This document shows, piece after piece, positions 49,615 through 58,959 of a stretch of DNA of 64,000 bases. Source of the stretch: Chitinophagaceae bacterium (GTDB lineage: Bacteria > Bacteroidota > Bacteroidia > Chitinophagales > Chitinophagaceae). Position numbers and translations under genes: made by a program. Each line of letters opens with the position of its first letter. Within the stretch, counting starts at the first letter, position 1. The notes beneath the pieces are model-generated. The model saw only the letters and a list, made by a program, of their open reading frames with translations, searched no databases and was not told the DNA's origin. The stretch is from contig JADJOC010000007.1 in NCBI GenBank assembly GCA_016713965.1, positions 124,001 to 188,000 of the forward strand, given 5' to 3'.

Positions 49615-50951
49615 ATGTTTAAAAAAATATTAATCGCCAACAGGGGGGAAATTGCACTTCGTGTAATCCGTACCTGCAAAGAAATGGGTATAAAAACAGT
49701 AGCAGTTTATTCCACCGCAGATAAAGACAGCCTACACGTAAAATTTGCCGATGAAGCAGTGTGCATAGGAAAACCCGCCAGTGCAGACAGTTATTTGAAC
49801 ATCGCACACATCATGGCCGCCGCTGAAATTACCAATGCGGATGCCATACACCCGGGCTATGGTTTTTTAGCAGAAAACAGCAAATTTGCAAAAATTTGTG
49901 GTGAGCATGGCATAAAATTCATTGGCCCCACTCCTGAAATGATCAATTCAATGGGAGATAAAATTACTGCCAAGCAAACCATGATAGCGGCGGGAGTGCC
50001 CGTAGTGCCTGGCGTAGAAGGGTTGTTGGAAAGTGTGGAGCATGCAAAATCTGCTGCCAAAGAAGTAGGCTACCCGGTAATTTTAAAAGCAACCGCAGGT
50101 GGTGGTGGAAAGGGTATGAGGGTAGTGTGGGAAGAAAGTGAAATAGAAAAAGCTTTTGAAAATGCAAAAACAGAAGCCGCCGCATCTTTTAAAAATGATG
50201 GCATCTATATGGAAAAATTTGTAGAAGAGCCCCGTCATATAGAAATCCAGGTTGCCGGTGACCAGTTTGGAAATATATGCCACCTTAGCGAAAGGGATTG
50301 TTCTATCCAGCGCAGGCATCAAAAACTGGTAGAAGAATCCCCTTCGCCATTCATGACAGATGAATTAAGGGAGAGGATGGGAACTGCTAGCTATAAAAGC
50401 AGCAGCAGCTATTAATTATGAAAGCGTAGGCACCATCGAATTTTTAGTAGACAAACACCGCAATTTTTATTTCATGGAAATGAATACACGTATCCAGGTA
50501 GAGCATTGCGTTACTGAAGAAGTGATTAATTACGATCTAATCAAAGAACAAATAAAAATTGCAGCCGGGGAAAAATAGTCGGCAAGGCATACTACCCCAA
50601 ATGCATGCCATCGAATGCAGGATAAATGCCGAAGACCCTTACAATGATTTTCGCCCAAGCCCCGGAAAAATAACGGTGCTGCACCAGCCCGGCGGCCACG
50701 GTGTACGGGTAGACAGTCATGTATATGCAGGCTATGTGATACCGCCATATTACGACAGCATGATTGCTAAATTAATATCGATTGCGCAAACCCGTGAGGA
50801 AGCCATCAATACCATGAGCCGTGCTTTGAGCGAATATGTAATTGAAGGCATAAAAACAACCATTCCTTTTCACTTGCAACTGATGCAAAATGAAAACTTC
50901 CGTAATGGAAATTTTACCACTAAATTTTTAGAAAGCTTTACAATGAAATAA
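49615..50951 (+). CDS. accC: acetyl-CoA carboxylase biotin carboxylase subunit, three frameshifts as given
   Basis: About 446 residues after repair, the normal length. ATP-grasp architecture: ILIANRGEIALRVIRTCKEM at the N terminus, YPVILKATAGGGGKGMR (glycine-rich P-loop with the ATP lysine), YMEKFVEEPRHIEIQVAGDQ, RDCSIQRRHQKLVEESPSP, and after the first break FLVDKHRNFYFMEMNTRIQV. Breaks: near 50390 (an extra base around GCTAGCTATA), near 50577 and near 50598. The last piece from 50559 reads HAIECRINAEDPYNDF and ends FTTKFLESFTMK. Only 49615-50415 and 50559-50951 are open as given. The enzyme carboxylates BCCP-biotin using bicarbonate and ATP. An essential gene broken three times argues for sequencing error. 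Confidence 0.93.
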
Positions 50952-51013
50952 CATGGTCTGATGGCCTCCGTCTGACCATGTTATTTCAATCATTAACAAT
51001 TTTTATTTTATTT

Positions 51014-51146
51014 GGGGCTGTGATCTGTAAACCACTATTCAACAGCAGTTCCGGCTGTCCGTTTCAATCTTTTGCGGCTAACGCACAAGGCTATACGCAA
51101 AAGTATTTCCACTGCCATCCGGCAGCCCCCATGGCATTTAGTTAAG
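51014..51146 (-). repeat. dispersed intergenic repeat A, copy 4 (reverse, divergent)
   Basis: Begins GGGGCTGTGATCTG, with TTCCGGCTGTCCGTTTCAAT and ATTTCCACTGCCATCCGGCA in the places of the core of copy 3. More diverged than the other copies. Confidence 0.6.
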
Positions 51147-51362
51147 AATTGTACTTTACTAATATCACCCTTTCAGGGTTGTTATACTTATTGTGATTGC
51201 TTATTTATCTACAATAATTACATCCCTTCGGGATTACTAACCCCAACGGGGTGCCATTACTGTAGTAATCAATAGCAAAAAATGTTCAAAAACCCTGAAA
51301 GGGTGACACTAGTTCCTTAGCTAAATGACATTGTCCGGCAGCCCCCACGGCATTTAGCTAAG
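51115..51362. repeat. nested inverted/direct repeat element
   Basis: TCACCCTTTCAGGGTT (51165-51180) and its exact complement (51291-51306) enclose two small hairpins (ATCCCTTCGGGAT and CCCCAACGGGG). Outside them, TCCGGCAGCCCCCATGGCAT at 51118 recurs as TCCGGCAGCCCCCACGGCAT at 51334, a near-perfect direct repeat extended by TTTAGTTAAG/TTTAGCTAAG. The whole fills the 50952-51482 gap, with no coding capacity. Confidence 0.7.
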
Positions 51363-51447
51363 GGGCATCGCTATAAATTGGACATTAAAAAATGGATATG
51401 CATGAAAATAATTTTTTTCTTATTAGTAAAACAATTCCTATCTCTTT

Positions 51448-51455
51448 ATCTTTGA
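51448..51455 (+). promoter_or_regulatory. -7 promoter element
   Basis: TATCTTTG, 28 bases before ATG 51483; supports the small gene being real. Confidence 0.55.
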
Positions 51456-51482
51456 AATTATAACAAAAAAATATTTACTAAT

Positions 51483-51698
51483 ATGAATACAGATATAGTA
51501 AAGCTCTATAAACAACTTGATGATATGGAGCAAACTAAAGAAGTTAAACAATTAAAAAATCAAATTAAAGAAACATTGTATCAAAACCTTAGGATGCATT
51601 TTCTGGAATTAACTAGTATTAGCAGAGTAATTGGATATGATGAGTTACAGGATGAACTCAAAAAAGCTGTTGATTTAATTGAATTGCAAAAGAAATAA
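51483..51698 (+). CDS. small helical hypothetical protein
   Basis: 71 residues, all predicted alpha-helix with heptad-like spacing (IVKLYKQLDDMEQTKEVKQL), highly charged, no signal or membrane segment. It has its own promoter-like element and a clean ATG. Convergent with the DUF1415 gene. No family recognised. Confidence 0.6.
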   Translation: MNTDIVKLYKQLDDMEQTKEVKQLKNQIKETLYQNLRMHFLELTSISRVIGYDELQDELKKAVDLIELQKK

Positions 51699-51751
51699 TT
51701 TTTTCTTAAAACTAATGTAAGGCATAAAGCCATAGTCCTAAATAAGTATTT

Positions 51752-52303
51752 TCAGGTTTGATTGCCCATACAAGCTATCCTTAGCATCTCCATGTATTCC
51801 AACCCTTTTTGCCTGGCAAAATCAATATTACGTTCAGGAATTTTTTCCGGATCTTTAAAATTTTCCAAAGCTTTAGTAATACTTTCTTCCCGCAAAATAT
51901 GCAGCATAGGATAAATAGAGCGGTTAGTGTAATTTGCAGCATCATTTGCCACGGCATCAGCAAAAACATATTCCGGATGAAAACTGGCCAACTGGTAAAT
52001 GCCGTTATATTTTTCTTTGCTCATTAACTGTTCTGCAATATCTATCATATCCAGATAAGCAGAAAAATCATTAAAGTTATCTGGTAAAATAATAAGTGTA
52101 GTTTCAATTGATTCGTTAGTATCCAACCGTTGTAGTTCCAGGACTACTGTTTCCAAAATACTTTTTAAAGTAGCGTCACGCAACACTACATAATGAATAC
52201 TTTTTTTTAGCATTGCTTTAGCTGCAAAAGGACAAAAATTACAGCCTGTCACTACAGATTTTATCCAGTTATTGGTTTGAGTTATAATAATATCGTCAGT
52301 CAA
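51752..52303 (-). CDS. DUF1415 family protein
   Basis: 183 residues, family-typical length. WIKSVVTGCNFCPFAAKAM has the conserved CPFA cysteine motif and YQLASFHPEYVFAD the conserved HP region. Cytosolic; function unknown. Possibly redox or metal binding through the two closely spaced cysteines. Monocistronic. Confidence 0.85.
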   Translation of the reverse strand: MTDDIIITQTNNWIKSVVTGCNFCPFAAKAMLKKSIHYVVLRDATLKSILETVVLELQRLDTNESIETTLIILPDNFNDFSAYLDMIDIAEQLMSKEKYNGIYQLASFHPEYVFADAVANDAANYTNRSIYPMLHILREESITKALENFKDPEKIPERNIDFARQKGLEYMEMLRIACMGNQT

Positions 52304-52444
52304 TACATTTTTTTAAAGTTACAACGAGTTAGACAGCCCCGTTATTTCTTGCACATATAATTAACATTTATTAAAAAATGAATGTTGTAAATTTATTGGA
52401 TGAATCAAGTTGTAAAGCACAAGAGTGCGGCCCCGCCTTCGGAC

Positions 52445-52718
52445 CTATCGTGTGGACACATCTTTTTTAGCAAAAATCACTACTATTAATTAATTGGCCG
52501 TGAAATTAAGAATAAAGAACCAATGTTGAAGCAACAGTAGTGCAAAAGCTGAGTAGAGCTGTAAGGCAGGAACGGGCGGTAATCGTTCCTACCTTGACTT
52601 TTTGCTACTTTTGTGTCAAGGCAAAAAGTAGAGTAATAAAATTAACTAAAAATGTAATAGAATAACACCATGACTTAGCCCAAACTCAATTCGTAAAAAA
52701 GATGTGTCCACACGATAG
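52445..52718. mobile_element. 274-bp MITE-like element with terminal inverted repeats and 10-bp target duplication
   Basis: The ends are 25-bp perfect inverted repeats starting CTATCGTGTGGACACATC. Directly outside both ends stands GCCTTCGGAC (52435-52444 and 52719-52728), a 10-bp duplication of the target. There is no transposase inside. The interior (52516-52633) carries a family C repeat. The target was the stem of a family B hairpin, which reads GGCCCCGCCTTCGGACGGGG once the insertion is removed. The size, ends and duplication fit a non-autonomous DNA transposon mobilised by an IS elsewhere. Confidence 0.85.
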
Positions 52719-52784
52719 GCCTTCGGACGGGGCCGCTGAATTGACAACTGAAAATTGGCTGAATATTAATTATAAATTTAAAAA

Positions 52785-53468
52785 ATGAAATTTTTAAAAA
52801 TACTCCCTTCGTTATTTTTTATTGTAGCAGCATTGCTATCTGTAAATGTTAAAGCACAATACAAAGATTTTAGTCTTACCCAAGATGGTGACACAGTAAA
52901 TATTATAGATAAAAAAGGACTAAAGCAAGGCAACTGGTTTATTCGTGTAGAAGAATTAAGAGGTGAACCGGGGTATGAAGAAGAAGGGGTTTTTAAAAAT
53001 GGCAAGAAAGAGGGTACATGGCGCAGGTACACTTTGGGTGGCGATTTACTGGCTATAGAAAATTACAAATTTGGCGGAAAAGACGGTGTACAACAATATT
53101 TTACTTTTATTGGCGATTTAATCCGGGAAGAGTCATGGAAAGGCTATAATCCTGATGCACCTTACGATACTATACCGGTTTATGGCTCAGGTAATAATGA
53201 AATTACCAGTTTTAAAATTGTAAAAGCCGAGCAATACAGCGTAAAACATGGTGACTGGAAATATTATGAGCCAGAAACTGGGCGGCAGGTAAGATCTGAA
53301 ACATACGATAGAAATTTTTTAAAAGTGCCTTATGAACCTGCAGAAACTGAAACTGCAAAAGAAACAAAACCTAAAGAAAAAATCAAGCCTAAAGAGGTAC
53401 TGGAGTTTGAAAAAAAGAACAGTGGTAAAAAGAAAGTAAAAGTTATTGATGGAAAAACAGGGCTTTAA
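52785..53468 (+). CDS. exported MORN/YwqK-like repeat protein
   Basis: 227 residues. Signal peptide (FLKILPSLFFIVAALLSVNV, cleavage after KAQ), then MORN-like beta units of the toxin-antitoxin YwqK type: KGLKQGNWFIRVEELRGEPG, GVFKNGKKEGTWRRYTLGGD and KHGDWKYYEPETGRQVRSET. A Lys/Glu/Pro-rich tail follows. One T more at 53466 would extend the end to TGFKKTARR and a stop near 53492, so the last residues are uncertain. Role unknown; MORN-like sheets often serve as surface or envelope scaffolds. Confidence 0.75.
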   Translation: MKFLKILPSLFFIVAALLSVNVKAQYKDFSLTQDGDTVNIIDKKGLKQGNWFIRVEELRGEPGYEEEGVFKNGKKEGTWRRYTLGGDLLAIENYKFGGKDGVQQYFTFIGDLIREESWKGYNPDAPYDTIPVYGSGNNEITSFKIVKAEQYSVKHGDWKYYEPETGRQVRSETYDRNFLKVPYEPAETETAKETKPKEKIKPKEVLEFEKKNSGKKKVKVIDGKTGL

Positions 53469-53780
53469 AAAGACTGCTAGGAGGTAAGGTATAAAAAAGT
53501 ACAATTTAAGCGACCCTATAACACTTGGTGCTCTTACTTTGTTAAAAGGAGTAAAAAAAAATATAGCCGCTTGCAAGGTTTTAATGTTGACAAAGATGTA
53601 GGTACACGGTAGGATAGCAGCGGATATCTCACAACGAAGCGCTGCGATTGTGCCTTAGCGTGAGGAGTAGATAGACCTCATCCGCCTTCGCCACCTTCCC
53701 CAAAAGGAGAAGGGAATGGATAAAGTTTATAGCCGATACTGGAGACGAATAAAGGTGCAATGCTTATAGCTTAAGTGTAT
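53469..53780. other. gene-free stretch between convergent genes
   Basis: 312 bases. An imperfect hairpin is formed by CTCACAACGAAGC (53628) and GCCTTAGCGTGAG (53652). Nothing else recognised; no T-run terminator stands out. Confidence 0.45.
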
Positions 53781-55052
53781 TTATTTTTTTTCTTTATAAA
53801 AACCTTTAAATATTAACCGGAGATTCTGATCGTAAGTAAAATAATTATACAGCCAGTTGCTGAATACAAAAAACCTGTTTTTTACGCCCAATATCAACAT
53901 TAAATGAAGGCCCATCCATATCATCCAGGCAAAAAAACCACCAAAATGTAATTTAGGTTTTGGTACATCTACTACCGCTAAATTTCTGCCTACGGTAGCC
54001 ATGCTGCCTTTATCATTATATACAAATTCTTCCAGCAATGCTGCGCTGCTTTTCATTTCTATCCTTCGTAAATTTTGGGATACCATATCTGCCTGCTGCA
54101 TGGCTACTGGTGCTACTTGCGGATGACCATTTGGATAAGAGGGTTCTTCCATATAAGCTACATCCCCTAATGCTAAAATATTATTGTACCCCATTACACG
54201 GCACATCCTGTCTACTTTAATACGGTTGCCCCGGCTTACCAAATCTTTATTAATGCCTTCGGGCACATTTCCTTTAATGCCTGCCGCCCATATCACCATG
54301 GCAGTGGGTATTGTTTCGCCACTTTGCAAGGTTACAATCTTGCCATTATAATCTTTTAAAATAGTATTGGTTAATACTTTAACACCAAGCTTTTGTAAAT
54401 ACTGCAATGATTGTGCGCTGGATTTTTCACTCATTGCAGCCAGTATCTTCCCTGTGCCTTCCAGCAAATAAATATTCATTTTGGTAAAATCCAGTTCAGG
54501 ATAATCTTTTGGCAATACATATTTCCTCATATCAGCAATAGCACCGCCCAACTCTACACCCGTTGCGCCTCCACCTACTACTACAATATTCATTAAAGCC
54601 TGCAATTCCTGGGCATCTTTGGCTGACAATGCATCTTCAAAATTTTGTAATAACCTATGCCTTAATTGTAATGCTTCAACGGTGCTCTTCATCGGGAAGG
54701 CATTTTCCATTACTGCTGCATTACCAAAAAAATTGGTATCAGCACCTGTAGAAATTACCAGGTAATCATAATCAAATGATCCTATATTGGTAAGTACTGT
54801 ATTTTGTTCAGGGTTAATCCGGGTAACTTCTGCCATCCTGAACCGCACATTCTTACTTTTTTGAAAAACTTTTCTCAGGGGAAAAGAAATATTACTGGCA
54901 TCCAGGCCTGCGGTAGCCACCTGGTAGAATAAAGGTTGAAACTGGTGATAGTTAAATTTATCAATTAAAGTAATGTGAAATCCCGGCTTATTGTTAAGGT
55001 TCCTGGCTAATCGTAATCCACCAAATCCGCCCCCAATTATGATAAGTTTCAT
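53781..55052 (-). CDS. ndh: type II NADH:quinone oxidoreductase
   Basis: 423 residues. FAD-binding GGGFGGLRLARNL at residue 7, NAD-binding VVVGGGATGVELGGAIADM near 160, the second FAD motif NNILALGDVAY, and QQADMVSQNL. The C-terminal ~50 residues (FFAWMIWMGLHLMLILGVKN) form the amphipathic membrane anchor of NDH-2. It passes electrons from NADH to menaquinone without pumping protons. Intact, monocistronic, ATG start. Confidence 0.92.
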   Translation of the reverse strand: MKLIIIGGGFGGLRLARNLNNKPGFHITLIDKFNYHQFQPLFYQVATAGLDASNISFPLRKVFQKSKNVRFRMAEVTRINPEQNTVLTNIGSFDYDYLVISTGADTNFFGNAAVMENAFPMKSTVEALQLRHRLLQNFEDALSAKDAQELQALMNIVVVGGGATGVELGGAIADMRKYVLPKDYPELDFTKMNIYLLEGTGKILAAMSEKSSAQSLQYLQKLGVKVLTNTILKDYNGKIVTLQSGETIPTAMVIWAAGIKGNVPEGINKDLVSRGNRIKVDRMCRVMGYNNILALGDVAYMEEPSYPNGHPQVAPVAMQQADMVSQNLRRIEMKSSAALLEEFVYNDKGSMATVGRNLAVVDVPKPKLHFGGFFAWMIWMGLHLMLILGVKNRFFVFSNWLYNYFTYDQNLRLIFKGFYKEKK

Positions 55053-55375
55053 ATATAAACATTTATATTATAAAGATACGGAATTTTCAATATTTTTTGA
55101 AAATATCATAAATTATTAACCAATTAAATTTTTATTAATTAAGCCCGTAAATAATTTTCTTATTATCTATAACATGCTGATAATAAATATATAAAAGCAT
55201 TAACCGGTTATTAGAAGAAAAACAACATAAAATGGGGAGGAAAACACCATTGCTATTACAAATAGATTGCAGATATTTGCAATCTGTTAATTTTTTATTA
55301 AAATTTAATTCACCTACGAAAACTAAAATACTATATAAAACACCTGATAGATTCCGGGTTCAATGTGCATTGCTT

Positions 55376-57796
55376 ATGATTTTTTTACGGTTTTTAATAT
55401 TAATTCTATTAATAGCAACTACTACTTATTGCTGTGTTGGGCAGCACTCATATGGCTATTTACCAGAACAACAAACTGGATCTGGGTTTACTAGTTCAAA
55501 TAAAATTAGCTTACAGATATCTGATTCCGTATTGCTCATATTTGGTATTTGTAAATATAAAAATGTAGTATTATTAAATACTGAAAAGTATGATAGTGCC
55601 GTACCTATTGTAATAAAACCGGCAAAACAAGAAGCTGCTGCTCCTTTTATTAAAGTGCATGGTAATATTTTATATGATTTTTCTTATCGGAGTTATATAG
55701 ATACCCCTTTTGCCCAAAGCGGACTAACCCAGCACCTGGTACAAACCTCCCTGAATTTTTTAATAAAAGATAAATACCCGGTCAGGATGATTTTATCCAA
55801 TCGCAGCAGCAATTCTCCTTATTTTAAAAATATTACTGATGTAAATGTGCAATTTAATCGGTACCAGTTATTAGATAATATAAAAGAAAATCTAAAAACA
55901 AAAGCAACAGATATAGTAAATAAAGATGCGCTGCTAAAAGCAGAAGAACATTATAAAAATAAATTAGAACAGGTTAAAGAATTAAAAACCTGGCTCAATA
56001 ATACAGCAAGGATACAGGAATTAATAGAAGAAAAGGAAAATGAGTTAAATAAAAGGATTGCTTTAGCATCAAAGCCTTCATTAGCTGATATTAATGCCAG
56101 GATAAATGCCCCTGGCTGGCCGGCATATTCTCCGGGAGCATAAGCAAAAAGGTTCGTTGCCAAATCGGTGGAAAATATCATTTTAACAAAAGCAGAAACA
56201 GCTACAGATACTTTAGGTCATATTAAAGAAGAACTGGCTGCAAAAGCCATAACCCAGGTAGACACGACTTTACAAAGCGAAAAATATAATAAGGCAGCAG
56301 AAAAATTTACTGCAAAAAAAGAAGAGTTGGAAAAGCTTGAAGCAGAGCTTAAGCAGTATAGCGATACCATTAAAAAAATAAAGAAAAGCACACAGGATTC
56401 GATCAACGCTATTAAAAAAGAAATCAATAGTCTTAGTCACACAGCCGGTCTGCTGGCATTCATGAAAAAAAATATTGCAAAGAATGAGCTGACGAAAGCA
56501 CAAAAATTACTACTTTCTATTAATAAAATAGGTATCGGCAGGGGATGGGTGGATTATTCAGAATTAACTGTAAAAAATATATCACTAACTGGCGGAAATA
56601 TAGAAATAAACCCATTTCCATTTTATTTTGCTTTTGCTGCAGGAAAAGTTAATTATCGGTTCCGGGATTTTATCATTAAAAATAATGCGTTGCCAAATCA
56701 ATCTTTATACCTAGTAAGGGCCGGTGTGGGACAAAAAGAAAAAAATAATTTTATCATAACATTTTATAACGGAAAAAAATCGCTGTTAAATTACACACCA
56801 TCTAATATGGCTGCAGTACAAAGAGTGCTGGGTATTTCTGCAGAGGCAAGAATGACTATAAATGAAAATAATTATATTATTGCTGAAATTGCAAAATCAT
56901 CATTTAACAATAATGCAAATGCCCAACCTGCTCAATCTGATTTAATTAAAAAAGCATTTAATTTAAAAATACATACCAATGAGGCGTATAGCATAAAATT
57001 ATTCAGTCAGAATTTGCAAACAAATACCAGACTTACCGCTTATTATAGAAAAACAGGCGAAAATTTTCAATCCTTTAATTTATATCCCATTAATATAAAT
57101 CAGGATGCATGGCTGGTAAAAGTTAACCAGCAACTTTGGAAAAAAAGATTTAACCTTGAAGCTGCCGTAAGAAAAAATGATTTTATAAGCCCGATAGCTG
57201 CCCCGTCTTTTGCAAGCAAAACAATCTTTACATCCATACAGGCTTCATTAAAAATCCCTAAATATCCTTTTGTATCAATAGGATATTATCCCTCTTCACA
57301 ATTATCAATAAGCAATAATAATATATTGGTAGAAAATCAATACAATACCTTAAATGCCGTAGTCAGCCATAGTTACCAGTTAAAGCAAATTGGTATGAAT
57401 ACTAATGCTGTGCTGACAAAATTTTATAACAGCAGCAGTGATACCGCTTTTATTTACTTTAATGCATCAAGCTATACTATCAACCATAGCATCTTTTTAT
57501 CTCAATTAATGATACAAAGCAGTGCCGCATTAACACAACAACAAAATCTGCACCTGCTTACTTTGGAACAATTAATCAGTTATCAATTTAAAAACAAATT
57601 AACCTTATCGGGGAGTTTTAAATGGAACAGGTTAAATAAAAACGAAAGCCTGCTGGGTGGTACAGCTGGTTTAAATCTATATATAAATAAGTTAGGAACA
57701 ATACAATTAAATTATGATAAAACTTATTTGCCCGGTTATAATAGAACTTTAATGCCGGTGGATATGGGCAAAGTAAATTTTTTATCGTGTTTTTAA
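55376..57796 (+). CDS. large exported outer-membrane-type protein with coiled coil, one in-frame TAA as given
   Basis: The start ATG 55376 gives a signal peptide (FLRFLILILLIATTTYCC); upstream in-frame ATG 55232 would add 48 unlikely residues. TAA at 56141-56143 interrupts one continuous frame (PGWPAYSPGA-stop-AKRFVAKSV); reading through gives ~806 residues. A beta-rich N domain (VHGNILYDFSYRSYID) is followed by a long Lys/Glu coiled coil (~200-370, for example KKEELEKLEAELKQYSDTIK) and a C-terminal beta-barrel-like half with alternating strands, ending in Phe, as outer membrane proteins do. A T-run slip near 57780 may hide the ending NFYRVF. Pieces as given: to 56143 and 56168-57796. Family not recognised. 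It is followed at once by two more exported proteins. Confidence 0.7.
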
Positions 57797-57806
57797 AATA
57801 AAAAAA

Positions 57807-58896
57807 ATGAAAAGATTATTTTTTATACTACTAATGTAGTCTGCCATACAGTTTAGCATGGCCCAGGTTATCTTACAACCAAATATACCTGTAGTGGGGT
57901 TAATTCAAAAAAATCAATTGTGGAACATTTTGGTAGTTAATAGTACCAACAGCCAGTTTGATTATTGCCGCCTTGAAATGGTGCTAAGCGACCGGGCTAC
58001 CGGCCAGGAGGTATTGACAGCCAGTACGGGTCAATTTACGCTTCCTCCCGGTGCAAAACAATTAAATATAAATGCTTACCCCTGTTCAATATAATTACTT
58101 ACTTACAACAATGGATAATAGTTTACAAGGCCTTCTTCCTGCAGGTAATTATACAGTATGTTATGCATTAAGGAACACTGGTATAAAGGAAACTAACCTT
58201 GCGGAAGAATGTATTCAGTTTGATACTGAACCATTAACTCCGCCATTTTTAATACTGCCTGCCGATAGCTCAATTTTGGAAAATGCCCCGGCCCAGTTTT
58301 CATGGATACCACCAACACCAAATGGTATGTTTGCCAAACTCAGGTACGAAATTTTAATTACTGCAATAAATGATGGACAAAGCCCTGGAGAGGCTTTACA
58401 GGAAAATATCCCGTTTTTTTCAGATGGTAACTTGTATACCAATTTACTAAACTATCCAAGCTCTGCTACAACTTTTAATAAAGATAAATGGTATGCCTGG
58501 CAGGTAGTGGCAAGAGATGATAAAAATTATGCAGGAAAATCAGAAGTATGGGTTTTTAAAATAAATAACAGCCCTGAAACAAAAATTATTGCTCAAATGC
58601 CATTTGTAAAAATGAAAAAAAACAACCCCGAAAAAGGGATTGCTCCCAACGGGGTTTTAAAAGTATCTTATATCAATGAAACAGCTGATAATGCTGCAAT
58701 CATTAAAATTATTGATATGGCCAACTCACTAAAAGCATCTCCACAGTTTAGCATAACATTAAAACCAGGAGAAAATCTTATCGAATATAATTTAAAGAAA
58801 ATTATGCAATTACAGGAGGGTAAGGTATATGAAGCCCAGCTAATCAATGCAAGGCAGGAAAAGTGGATCATGCAATTTGAGCACCATCAATACTAA
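57807..58896 (+). CDS. exported fibronectin-like protein, one in-frame TAG and one frameshift as given
   Basis: From ATG 57807 a signal peptide (MKRLFFILLM-stop-SAIQFSMAQ) is interrupted by TAG at 57837-57839, where CAG (Gln) would fit; near 58075 the frame shifts to NTPVQYNYLLTTMDNSLQGL. Restored length ~362. The domain around PPFLILPADSSILENAPAQF and WYAWQVVARDDKNYAGKSEV is fibronectin-III-like. A C-terminal beta domain follows. Pieces as given are 57858-58094 and 58072-58896. It starts within ~10 bases of the upstream stop and is followed by the giant gene, so one transcript is likely. Probably periplasmic or surface exposed. Confidence 0.68.
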
Positions 58897-58959
58897 TAAA
58901 AAAAACTTCAAAACTAACCTGACGGACTTTAAAGATTAATCTGAATAAATTATTTATAT

